Assembly (NCBI GenBank): GCA_031378125.1 | Contig: JANNDW010000427.1 | Location: forward strand, 1 to 14,913 | From: LGRD01 sp031378125 | GTDB lineage: Bacteria > Pseudomonadota > Gammaproteobacteria > Burkholderiales > Burkholderiaceae_C | Length of the DNA stretch: 14,913 nt | Direction of reading: 5' to 3' | Shown: piece by piece, positions 6,148 to 12,819 of the stretch | Layout: the number at the start of each line of letters is the position of its first letter | How positions within the stretch are numbered: position 1 is the stretch's first letter | The notes under the pieces: model-generated | Told to the model about the DNA's origin: nothing | Seen by the model: only the letters and a program-made list of their open reading frames with translations | The model's database searches: none | Program-made: the position numbers and the translations under genes

Positions 6148-8054
6148 GGGGTGGCGTGCACGCGGATCTCCGTGGCGCTGAGAACGCTTCGGCGCAGGGC
6201 GACAAAGAACTCGTTGCGGTCGGTTCCGCCGGCCCGGCGCAGGCGGAAATCGATGCTCGCGCCATAGCGTTCACACAGCTCGCGGCAAATGTACAAGCCC
6301 AGCCCGGTGCCGCGGCTGCGGGTGGAAAAGAAAGGTTCGAAAAGGTAACGCTCCACATCGGCGGGAATCGAAGCGCCATCGCTCGAAACGCTCAGAAAGA
6401 CGCGCGTCTCGTCACGCGAATCCAGGCGCACCTCGATCGCCCCCATGGCCTGGCTGGCATGGCGGCGCGCGTTGTCCAGCAGGTTGACCAACACGCGCCT
6501 CAAGTGCTCGGCGTCGAACAGCACACCGAGTGGTTCGCCGGGCAAGTGCAACTGCAACTGCCCCTGTTCGCCAAACCCCAGGCCTGCCGCGAGCGCCCAT
6601 TCCCGGCACACGGCGGCGACCTGGGCCGTCGCGTCGATCGCATGCACGTCGTGCACTTGCCCCGGGGCCACTGCCATCACATCGTCGACGATGCGCTTGA
6701 GCCGCTGCACGTTGTCGGTCACCATTTGCATCAACTGTCGCTGGCCCGGGTCGCGCGCGTCTTCGGCCAGCAGCGCGTTGGCCTGCGCGATCGCCGCCAA
6801 GGGGTTGCGGATTTCGTGCGCCACCCCGGCCGACACGCGGCCCATGGCCGCCAGTTTTTCCTGCCGGCTTCGAGCCTGCAGGATGCGCACGTCCTCCAGA
6901 AACATCACGCAAAACTCCTCGCCCGCCTGCGGCTCCGGTTTGCGGGTGAACCGAATGCGCACGCGCAAGGTGCGGCTCAAATCCGGCGCAAACGCCAGCA
7001 GCACGTCGCGACCGGCTTCGGGCCAGGCGGCGTCGACGAATGCGCGTTCCGCTGTTTTCACCAGCGCCTCCCAGGCCGCCACGCCACGCATCTGAAATGG
7101 CGCGGGTCGACACATGCCGCTGGCCCACATCAAACGGCGCGCCGCCGGGTTGGCGGCACGCACGCGGCCGCGCCGGTCGACCACCAGCACGCCGTCTTGC
7201 ATCTCCTCGATGACCAGGCGGTTCAGCTGGGCTTGCTGGCGCGCCAGTTTCAGGCTGCCGCGGGAGGTGATCTCCTCACGCGCCAGCCGCCCAGCCAGTT
7301 CGCCCACCAGCACGGTCAGAATAAAGAAGCCGCTGCCGGCCAGCCCGGCCTGGGTCATCAGGGCGGTGATGTCACCGCCGGACAGCGCCGCCAGCCAGGC
7401 CGCGCCGAGCAAGGCCAGCGAGATGCCGGCCACCGTGGCCAGCGCCATCGTGCGGGGCGTGAGCACGCTGGCCATCAGCACCGGCATCACCAGCAGCGCA
7501 ACGTAGTTCAAGTTGGCACCTGGCGCCAGCAAGTGCAGCAGCGTGAAACACACCAGGTCCGCACCGATGGTGGCCATCCACTGCGGGCTGCGCAACCGGG
7601 CCAGGGACTGAGGCCCCGCGGCGCGCCAGAAGCGCGGCACCAGCCACATGCCGATGGCCAACCCGGCATAGGTCACGCTCACCATCACCACAAACAGGCT
7701 GGGGCGCACACCGAACAGCGTGACGACGCCCAGCGTGCCCACCAGGGCCACGCCGAGCACGGCGCGAGCGCCGATGAAGGTGCGGTAAAGCCGCGCGAAA
7801 TTGGAGTGCTCCGAGTTCTCGGCCCGTGTCCGCTGGTTGGCCGCAAAGCGGGAGTCGGCCTCTGCCATCTCGGTGTCCAACCAATCCGGTTCGATGGCCG
7901 TGGGCTCTTCATCGGCCGGCGCGGGCGCGCTCGAATGGGCCGGGTCGGCCGCGGACTCGAACCCCTCGAACCAGGATTCATCGGCCGACAGCGCGCGCCG
8001 CGCGCCGCGCCGCTCACCCAAACGGCGCTCGGTCTCGCTTGGCGACGTGGTCAT
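6144..8054 (-). CDS. pilS: Type IV pilus sensor histidine kinase PilS
   Basis: Inner-membrane sensor kinase (636 aa) that phosphorylates PilR. Residues 1-86 are a cytosolic, Arg-rich then acidic and Ala/Pro-rich leader without recognisable fold. Six hydrophobic segments follow, at about 96-116, 119-139, 162-178, 183-199, 203-223 and 234-252. A PAS-like region runs from about 275 to 390 (LVIEEMQDGVLVVDRRGRV). The HisKA H-box has His413 in VAHEIRNPLA. The N-box is VNLLDNARRH (Asn524, Asn528), the F-box FEPFFSTR, and the G2 box RGTGLGLYICREL. The G1 position reads SSDGASIP rather than DNGPGIP. The start at 8054 overlaps the stop of the upstream small gene by 4 nt, and the 3' end overlaps pilR by 4 nt. 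Six membrane segments, a PAS and a paired NtrC regulator match PilS; NtrB-type kinases lack these membrane segments. Confidence 0.92.
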   Translation of the reverse strand: MTTSPSETERRLGERRGARRALSADESWFEGFESAADPAHSSAPAPADEEPTAIEPDWLDTEMAEADSRFAANQRTRAENSEHSNFARLYRTFIGARAVLGVALVGTLGVVTLFGVRPSLFVVMVSVTYAGLAIGMWLVPRFWRAAGPQSLARLRSPQWMATIGADLVCFTLLHLLAPGANLNYVALLVMPVLMASVLTPRTMALATVAGISLALLGAAWLAALSGGDITALMTQAGLAGSGFFILTVLVGELAGRLAREEITSRGSLKLARQQAQLNRLVIEEMQDGVLVVDRRGRVRAANPAARRLMWASGMCRPAPFQMRGVAAWEALVKTAERAFVDAAWPEAGRDVLLAFAPDLSRTLRVRIRFTRKPEPQAGEEFCVMFLEDVRILQARSRQEKLAAMGRVSAGVAHEIRNPLAAIAQANALLAEDARDPGQRQLMQMVTDNVQRLKRIVDDVMAVAPGQVHDVHAIDATAQVAAVCREWALAAGLGFGEQGQLQLHLPGEPLGVLFDAEHLRRVLVNLLDNARRHASQAMGAIEVRLDSRDETRVFLSVSSDGASIPADVERYLFEPFFSTRSRGTGLGLYICRELCERYGASIDFRLRRAGGTDRNEFFVALRRSVLSATEIRVHATP

Positions 8055-8290
8055 GAATCGGGGTGGGCCAGTTCAAAAGCCTTGCGATGCGCATCGCCGC
8101 AAAACACGCCGCCACGGCCGGGCAGCGCCTCGTCCCGCGGCAGGTGCACGCCGCAGTGCGCACACGCCAGGATTTGCTGCGGGGCCGACGATCGCGGCGG
8201 CGGGTCCGCCGGTGGCGGCACCCGGCGCCGCGCGCCGCGCAGCAGCCAAAGCAAGGCCAAGATCGCCAGCAGCAACAGCGCGAACTTCAT
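8051..8290 (-). CDS. PP0621-like small membrane-anchored Cys/His protein
   Basis: A 79-residue protein of unknown function that resembles the PP0621 family. Residues about 3-17 form one hydrophobic segment (FALLLLAILALLWLL) followed by Arg residues, consistent with a membrane anchor and a cytosolic C-terminus. After a proline-rich stretch (PPPADPPPR) comes a possible metal-binding cluster, CAHCGVHLP, then 10 residues later FCGDAHRKAF, that is C-x2-C with a distal Cys and His. It starts 12 bp after the stop of the CcsA/YpjD-like gene, and its own stop overlaps the pilS ATG (ATGA), so the three genes are probably one transcript and the last two translationally coupled. A role linked to PilS is suggested by position only. 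The ribosome binding site is weak. Confidence 0.85.
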   Translation of the reverse strand: MKFALLLLAILALLWLLRGARRRVPPPADPPPRSSAPQQILACAHCGVHLPRDEALPGRGGVFCGDAHRKAFELAHPDS

Positions 8291-8302
8291 GGTCTTGTCA
8301 TC

Positions 8303-9118
8303 TCAAGCGCCGGGCCCGCGGTGCAGCAGCACCTCGAAGACAAAGCGCGAACCCACATACGCCAGCAACAACAGCGCTGCGCCCGCGTAAAGCCAACGGG
8401 TGGCTCTGCGGCCGCGCCATCCAAACAGCTGCCGTCCACCCAGCAGGCTGGCGAAGACCGCCCAGCCCAGCACCGACAGCAGCGTCTTGTGATCCCAACG
8501 CCAGGGACTGGCGAACCAGGCACCGAGCAGGATCGCTGCCGACAGCACGACGAAGCCGGCCCCGACAAATCGGAACGTGAGCCTCTCCAGGCGCAACAGC
8601 GGAACCCCCGTGCCCGGCGCCGCGGCGGCCGCGCGGCCGCCGCGCATCAGGCGTTCGGCGCGGTTTAGCAAGACGCCGTGCAACACGGCGGCGCCGAACA
8701 GGCCGTATGACGCGATGCCCAGCATCCAGTGCAGCGGCGCCCAGCGCGATGACGCCTGCGGACGCAACTCGCCGGGGTAGGCCAGGGCCACTGCCACCGC
8801 CAGAGCGCCGAGGCACGCCAGCACCCGGCGCGCGTTGGGCAGCGGCACAAAGCGGCTCTCCACGCCGTACACCGCCAGCACCAGCCACAGCGTCACCGAC
8901 AAGGCCGGCGCGAAGCCGAAACGCGCGCCCGTCGATGCGCTGCCCAGCCCGCCAATGTCCACGACGATGGCCACCGCATGCATCAACCAGCCCGCCAGCA
9001 ACGCCACGCGCAGCCGTTCGGAACCACCCTGGCCCGGCAGCGCCGCAATCCCATAGCCGGCGATCGCCAGCAGGCCGGGCAGGCCCAGCACATACGAGGT
9101 AGTGATGGCGGTGGTCAT
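8303..9118 (-). CDS. ypjD: CcsA/YpjD (CorE)-like cytochrome c assembly family membrane protein
   Basis: A polytopic inner-membrane protein of 271 aa, close to E. coli YpjD (about 263 aa). About eight hydrophobic segments are visible, roughly at 8-27, 37-57, 69-87, 98-114, 129-151, 184-203, 212-228 and 242-262. Conserved-looking histidines fall in GWLMHAVA (His47), PLHWMLGIASYGLF (His130) and WDHKT (His210). The family includes CcsA/HemX-type haem-handling proteins, but the canonical WWD motif ending in WDPKE is not intact; SPWRWDHKT stands in its place. In E. coli ypjD is also divergent from ffh, as here, which supports orthology. E. coli YpjD (CorE) has been linked to metal efflux, so a cytochrome role is not proven. 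The ATG at 9118 is chosen because upstream in-frame sequence is antisense to ffh. No strong ribosome binding site is visible. Confidence 0.85.
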   Translation of the reverse strand: MTTAITTSYVLGLPGLLAIAGYGIAALPGQGGSERLRVALLAGWLMHAVAIVVDIGGLGSASTGARFGFAPALSVTLWLVLAVYGVESRFVPLPNARRVLACLGALAVAVALAYPGELRPQASSRWAPLHWMLGIASYGLFGAAVLHGVLLNRAERLMRGGRAAAAAPGTGVPLLRLERLTFRFVGAGFVVLSAAILLGAWFASPWRWDHKTLLSVLGWAVFASLLGGRQLFGWRGRRATRWLYAGAALLLLAYVGSRFVFEVLLHRGPGA

Positions 9119-9139
9119 GTTGAAATCGAACGATAGAAT
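9112..9139 (+). promoter_or_regulatory. Possible ffh promoter
   Basis: TAGAAT at 9134-9139 (5 of 6 to TATAAT) lies 67 bp before the ffh ATG. The best -35 partner is TGGTCA at 9112-9117 with a 16-nt spacer, 4 of 6 to TTGACA. The element overlaps the start of the divergent YpjD-like gene. It is weak evidence, given because the 88-bp divergent gap must hold at least one promoter. Confidence 0.35.
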
Positions 9140-9206
9140 CAATTTCGCAGTGTACTTTCGCGCCTGCCCGTTCTCGGCCCGCCCTCGGATCGCGACCACT
9201 CCCCAA

Positions 9207-10589
9207 ATGGCTTCCACCCTCACCGACCGGCTGAGCCGGCTTGTCAAGACGATGCGCGGCCAGGCCCGCATCACCGAAACCAACGTGCAGGACATGCTGC
9301 GCGAGGTTCGCATGGCGCTGCTCGAGGCCGATGTGGCCTTGCCCGTGGTGCGCGACTTCATCGCCCGCGTGAAGGAACGGGCCCTGGGCGCCGAAGTGGC
9401 GGCTTCGCTGTCGCCCGGCCAGACGCTGGTGGGCATCGTCAACCGCGAGCTCGCCGCCACCATGGCTGGCAATGACATCGGGGGCGTGGCCGAGATCAAC
9501 CTGGCGACCCAGCCGCCGGCGGTGATCTTGATGGCTGGCCTGCAAGGTGCGGGCAAGACGACGACCACCGCCAAGCTCGCCAAACATCTGATCGAAAAGC
9601 GCAAGAAGAAGGTGCTCACGGTCTCGGCCGACGTGTATCGCCCCGCGGCGATCGAGCAGCTGAAGACCGTGACCCGGCAGGCGGGCGCCGAATGGTTTCC
9701 TTCCAGCGCCAACGACCAGCCCCTGGCGATTGCGTTGGCCGCGCTGGACCATGCCCGCAAGCACTACTTCGACGTGTTGCTGGTCGATACCGCCGGCCGG
9801 CTGGCGATCGATGCGGCCTTGATGGCCGAGATCTCCGAGCTGCACACGGCGCTCAAGCCGGTGGAAACGCTGTTCGTGGTCGACGCGATGCAGGGCCAGG
9901 ACGCGATCAACACCGCCCGGGCGTTCAAGGAGGCTGTAGCGATCACCGGCATCGTGCTGACCAAGATGGACGGCGACTCGCGCGGCGGCGCGGCGCTGTC
10001 GGTTCGGCAGGTCACCGGCGCGCCAATCAAGTTTGCGGGCACCTCCGAAAAGCTCGACGGGCTGGAAGTCTTCGACGCGCAGCGCCATGCCGGCCGCGTG
10101 CTCGGCATGGGCGACATCGTGGCCCTGGTCGAAGAGGTGCAAAAGGGCGTCGACATGGTGGCGGCGCAAAAGCTCGCCGACAAGGTCAAGTCCGGCGACG
10201 CCTTCGACCTGAACGACTTCCTGTCGCAGATCTCGCAGATGAAGAAGATGGGCGGTCTGTCGAGCCTGATGGACAAGCTGCCCGCCCAGATGATGGGCAA
10301 TGCCGCCAACTTGGGGCAGGCCGGCATGGACCGCGCCGAGCGCGATGTGCGCCGCATGGAGGGCATCATCTGCTCGATGACGCCGCAGGAGCGCCGCAAA
10401 CCCGATCTGCTGAAGGCCACACGCAAGCGCCGCATCGCGATGGGCTCGGGCGTGCAGGTTCAGGAGGTGAACCGATTGATCAAACAGTTCGAGCAGATGC
10501 GCGACATGATGAAGAAAATGAAGGGCGGGGGCATGATGAAGATGATGAAGCGCATGGGCGCGATGAAGGGCATGAGCGGCCCGCGCTGA
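9207..10589 (+). CDS. ffh: Signal recognition particle GTPase Ffh
   Basis: Ffh binds the signal peptide of nascent membrane and secretory proteins together with 4.5S RNA, and docks on FtsY. The 460-aa protein has an N domain (1 to about 95, opening MASTLTDRLSRLVKTMRG). The G domain shows G1 GLQGAGKT (111-118), ADVYRPAA (141-148), G3 DTAG (194-197) and G4 TKMD (252-255). A methionine-rich M domain runs from about 325 to 460 and ends in MMKKMK, MMKMMK and GMSGPR tracts. Length matches E. coli Ffh (453 aa). The ATG at 9207 fits the conserved N-terminus; the frame is open to 9102 but that extension overlaps the divergent gene. No clear Shine-Dalgarno sequence precedes it. No 4.5S RNA gene was found here. 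Confidence 0.97.
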   Translation: MASTLTDRLSRLVKTMRGQARITETNVQDMLREVRMALLEADVALPVVRDFIARVKERALGAEVAASLSPGQTLVGIVNRELAATMAGNDIGGVAEINLATQPPAVILMAGLQGAGKTTTTAKLAKHLIEKRKKKVLTVSADVYRPAAIEQLKTVTRQAGAEWFPSSANDQPLAIALAALDHARKHYFDVLLVDTAGRLAIDAALMAEISELHTALKPVETLFVVDAMQGQDAINTARAFKEAVAITGIVLTKMDGDSRGGAALSVRQVTGAPIKFAGTSEKLDGLEVFDAQRHAGRVLGMGDIVALVEEVQKGVDMVAAQKLADKVKSGDAFDLNDFLSQISQMKKMGGLSSLMDKLPAQMMGNAANLGQAGMDRAERDVRRMEGIICSMTPQERRKPDLLKATRKRRIAMGSGVQVQEVNRLIKQFEQMRDMMKKMKGGGMMKMMKRMGAMKGMSGPR

Positions 10590-10653
10590 GGCTCTAGCGC
10601 GCGGCCGCGGCATGGTGTGGGCAGGGCCCTGCACGGTACAGCCCGTTCCGACC

Positions 10654-10658
10654 AGGAG
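10654..10658 (+). promoter_or_regulatory. Ribosome binding site fixing a GTG start
   Basis: AGGAG lies 5 nt before the GTG at 10664. It decides the start of the downstream DUF2726-like gene, which has no ATG at the proper position before its membrane anchor. Confidence 0.75.
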
Positions 10659-10663
10659 ATGTT

Positions 10664-11413
10664 GTGAAGAATTCATCGGTGATCGTGGCAGTCCTGCTTG
10701 TTGTTCTGTTGGTGCTGGCGTGGTGGTGGCTGCGCAGGCGCGGCGTCGATGGCACCGATGCGGACACGTCGGATCGCCTGGACACGCTGACCGCGTGGCC
10801 GCCGAGTGTTACGCGCATCCTGACCTCGCAGGAACGCCTGGCGCACAGCACCTTGCTGCGCGCATTTCCCGACCACCTCATCCTTGCGCAGGTGCCTCTG
10901 TCGCGCTTCCTGCGCGTACCGACCCGCTACTCGCATGCCGAGTGGCTGCGCCGCGTGGGGCAGTTGTGCGCCGACCTGGTGGTGTGCGATACCGCGACGC
11001 AGCCGCTGGCGGTGATCGTCGTCGAAGCCCCTGGCGGCGCGCCGACCGAGCGGGCGCGGCTGCGCCACCAACGCATGATCCGGGTGCTGAAAGCGGCCGA
11101 TGTGCGCTGCTTCGTCTGGGTTGAAAACGCGCTGCCGTCGATCGAGGCCGCGCGAACCTCGGTCCTCGGACCGCAAGCCGAGGTGCAACTTGCCGCGGCG
11201 GCAGTGGCTGCGGCCGTGGCCGCGACAGCGGCGGTCGCGCCGGCCGAACCATCGCAAGGCGTCGATTCCGATGAGTTCGACGATACGAAGCGCGACTCCA
11301 GAGGGGATGATTTGCGCGAAGAGGGGGAGCCGCCACCGACCTGGTATGACGACCTCGGTTCCGGGCCGGCACCGCTCCAGCCGGCGAAGCCGCACGCGCC
11401 CGCAAAGCGCTGA
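10664..11413 (+). CDS. DUF2726-like membrane-anchored protein
   Basis: A 249-aa protein starting with GTG. Residues about 5-23 form one transmembrane segment (VIVAVLLVVLLVLAWWWL) followed by RRR, so the rest should be cytosolic. Residues about 50-158 resemble DUF2726: LTSQERLAHSTLLRAFPDH opens it, VPLSRFLRV follows, and ADLVVCDTATQPLAVIVVEAP matches the family's DFV-C-D strand pair. The domain ends with VLKAADVRCFVWV. DUF2726 has been related to nuclease-like or ligase-cofactor-like folds, but the usual acidic ELD-type strand end is EAP here, so catalysis is doubtful. An Ala/Val-rich run (about 176-194) and a charged, proline-rich tail follow. The gene lies 74 bp after ffh on the same strand and could be co-transcribed with it. 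Function unknown. Confidence 0.8.
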   Translation: MKNSSVIVAVLLVVLLVLAWWWLRRRGVDGTDADTSDRLDTLTAWPPSVTRILTSQERLAHSTLLRAFPDHLILAQVPLSRFLRVPTRYSHAEWLRRVGQLCADLVVCDTATQPLAVIVVEAPGGAPTERARLRHQRMIRVLKAADVRCFVWVENALPSIEAARTSVLGPQAEVQLAAAAVAAAVAATAAVAPAEPSQGVDSDEFDDTKRDSRGDDLREEGEPPPTWYDDLGSGPAPLQPAKPHAPAKR

Positions 11414-11453
11414 CGCACCCGCCTGCGCACCCGCACGGGCGACCGCAGCGCAC

Positions 11454-11471
11454 CCCGGCCTGAGCGCCGGG
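11454..11471 (+). terminator. Possible hairpin downstream of the DUF2726-like gene
   Basis: CCCGGC (11454-11459) and GCCGGG (11466-11471) pair around a 6-nt loop, 40 bp after the stop codon. There is no T-run, so a Rho-independent terminator is uncertain. It abuts the longer GC-rich repeat element. Confidence 0.35.
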
Positions 11472-11527
11472 CCGCCCCAAGCCAGGCGGCGCCCCTCGGG
11501 GGCAGGAGCGCAGCGACTGGGGGGCCC
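11469..11527. repeat. GC-rich inverted repeat between convergent genes
   Basis: The outer arms GGGCCGCCCC (11469-11478) and TGGGGGGCCC (11518-11527) pair with few mismatches. They enclose a second, perfect hairpin, GCCCC-TCG-GGGGC (11491-11503). The element fills the gap between the DUF2726-like gene and ftsY, which read toward each other. It looks like the dispersed GC-rich intergenic palindromes I associate with Comamonadaceae genomes; only one copy is visible here, so its dispersed nature is recalled, not shown. It may act as a bidirectional transcription end. Confidence 0.6.
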
Positions 11528-11529
11528 AC

Positions 11530-12567
11530 TCAGCTCAGCAATGCCACCGCAAACTCTCGTGCGTCGAAGGTTTGCAGGTCTTCGAGTTTCTCGCCCACGC
11601 CGATAAAATAAACCGGCACCGGACTCGGCCGTGACCGCGACCACAGCGCCACCGCCGCGAGCACGCCTCCCTTGGCCGTGCCATCGAGCTTGGTGATGAT
11701 CAGGCCGGTGAGTTGCAGGGCCTCGTCGAACAACTGCACCTGGCTCAGCGCGTTCTGGCCGGTGTTGCCATCCACCACCAGCAGCACCTCGTGCGGCGCG
11801 CCGGGCATCGCCTTGCCGATGACGCGGCGGATCTTCTTCAACTCTTCCATCAAGTGCAGCTGGGTCGTCAGGCGGCCGGCGGTGTCGGCAATGACGACGT
11901 CGCAGCCACGGGCCTTGCCCGCCACCACCGCGTCGAAGGTCACCGCCGCGGGGTCGCCGCCCTCCTGGCTGACGATCTCGACCCGGTTGCGCCCGGCCCA
12001 AACGGCCAGCTGCTCCCGTGCCGCCGCCCGAAATGTGTCCGCGGCGGCCAGCAGCACCTTTTGTTGTGCAGCGGCCAAATGCCGTGTCAGCTTGCCGATA
12101 CTGGTGGTCTTGCCAGCCCCGTTGACGCCGACCACCATCATTACCGTGGGCCGATGTTCGCCCACGCGCAATGGCTTCTCCAGCGGTCGCAGCAAGTCGG
12201 CCAGGGCGTCGGTCAACAGGCTCTTCACGGCGGCGGGGTCGGTTGCGCCCGCTGCTTTGACGCGCCGTTTCAGATCGACCAGCAGGAACTCGGCGGCCCG
12301 GGCGCCGGTGTCGGCCATCAACAACGCGGTTTCAAGCTCCTCATACAGCGCGTCGTCGATCTTGGCGCCGGTGAACACCTGCGCGATGCTGCTGCCCGTT
12401 TTGCTCAGGCCACTGCGCAGCCTGGACAGCCAACCGCCTCGCTCGATGTCGGCGGCCTCGGCGGCCTCAACGAGAGCAGCGGGTGCGGCGGCGGGAACGG
12501 CCCGCTCCATCTGCGCAGGCGCTGGCGGCGCATCGGGCGGTGGCTTTTTCTTGAAGAAGCTGAACAT
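11530..12567 (-). CDS. ftsY: Signal recognition particle receptor FtsY
   Basis: The membrane-associated SRP-family GTPase that receives ribosome-Ffh complexes and hands them to SecYEG. The 345-aa protein has a basic N-terminus (MFSFFKKK), a short Ala/Pro/Glu-rich acidic segment to about residue 42, an N domain (about 45-135) and a G domain. G1 is GVNGAGKT (147-154), followed by ADTFRAAAREQL (176-187), DTAG (228-231), TKLD (292-295) and the closing YFIGVGEKLEDLQTFD. It is much shorter than E. coli FtsY (497 aa) because the acidic A domain is reduced, which is common. The loop after TAKGG reads AVALWSRSRPSPVPVYFIG, slightly longer than the usual form. The ATG at 12567 gives the standard N-terminus; longer in-frame starts are not supported. 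It converges on the DUF2726-like gene and diverges from the tRNA gene. Confidence 0.96.
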   Translation of the reverse strand: MFSFFKKKPPPDAPPAPAQMERAVPAAAPAALVEAAEAADIERGGWLSRLRSGLSKTGSSIAQVFTGAKIDDALYEELETALLMADTGARAAEFLLVDLKRRVKAAGATDPAAVKSLLTDALADLLRPLEKPLRVGEHRPTVMMVVGVNGAGKTTSIGKLTRHLAAAQQKVLLAAADTFRAAAREQLAVWAGRNRVEIVSQEGGDPAAVTFDAVVAGKARGCDVVIADTAGRLTTQLHLMEELKKIRRVIGKAMPGAPHEVLLVVDGNTGQNALSQVQLFDEALQLTGLIITKLDGTAKGGVLAAVALWSRSRPSPVPVYFIGVGEKLEDLQTFDAREFAVALLS

Positions 12568-12664
12568 GCGGATAACGGTCTCGGGTCGTGCGCGAGGGGA
12601 CGGGCTTGCCTGGACACCGCGCATTGCGAGTGGCGCACACAAGAGAGATCACTCACACCGACGA

Positions 12665-12670
12665 TATAAT
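12665..12670 (+). promoter_or_regulatory. -10 element of the tRNA promoter
   Basis: A perfect TATAAT lies 10 bp before the mature tRNA 5' end, so transcription would begin about 4 nt upstream of the tRNA. No good -35 hexamer is visible 16-18 nt further upstream. In this GC-rich window a perfect TATAAT at this position is unlikely to be chance. Confidence 0.6.
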
Positions 12671-12680
12671 TTGAGACTGT

Positions 12681-12757
<77 letters not shown>

Positions 12758-12819
12758 GACATCTCCGCACAATTCCTTTCGTATCGGGGTCGGTCCGCCT
12801 CCCTGCCAACAGCCACTGG

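Noticed and set aside
6156..8390. 744-codon plus-strand open frame opposite pilS and the PP0621-like gene
   Set aside because: Antisense shadow; translation is Gln/His/Arg-rich with no motif, while the minus strand encodes a complete histidine kinase.
9119..9760. Upstream in-frame extension of the ypjD-like gene
   Set aside because: The extension is antisense to the ffh N and G domains. The ATG at 9118 begins a protein of the usual family length.
10600..10632. GCGGCCGC and GCAGGGCCCTGC palindromes after ffh as a terminator
   Set aside because: The palindromes lack loops and a T-run, and the next gene follows closely on the same strand. Chance in GC-rich sequence is likely.
8298..10676. 792-codon minus-strand open frame spanning the ypjD-like gene and the antisense of ffh
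   Set aside because: Most of it is antisense to ffh and it is out of frame with the ypjD-like protein. The frame is open only because of base composition.
10673..12001. 442-codon minus-strand open frame across the DUF2726-like gene and into ftsY
   Set aside because: Out of frame with FtsY and antisense to the DUF2726-like gene; Arg/Gly-rich shadow.
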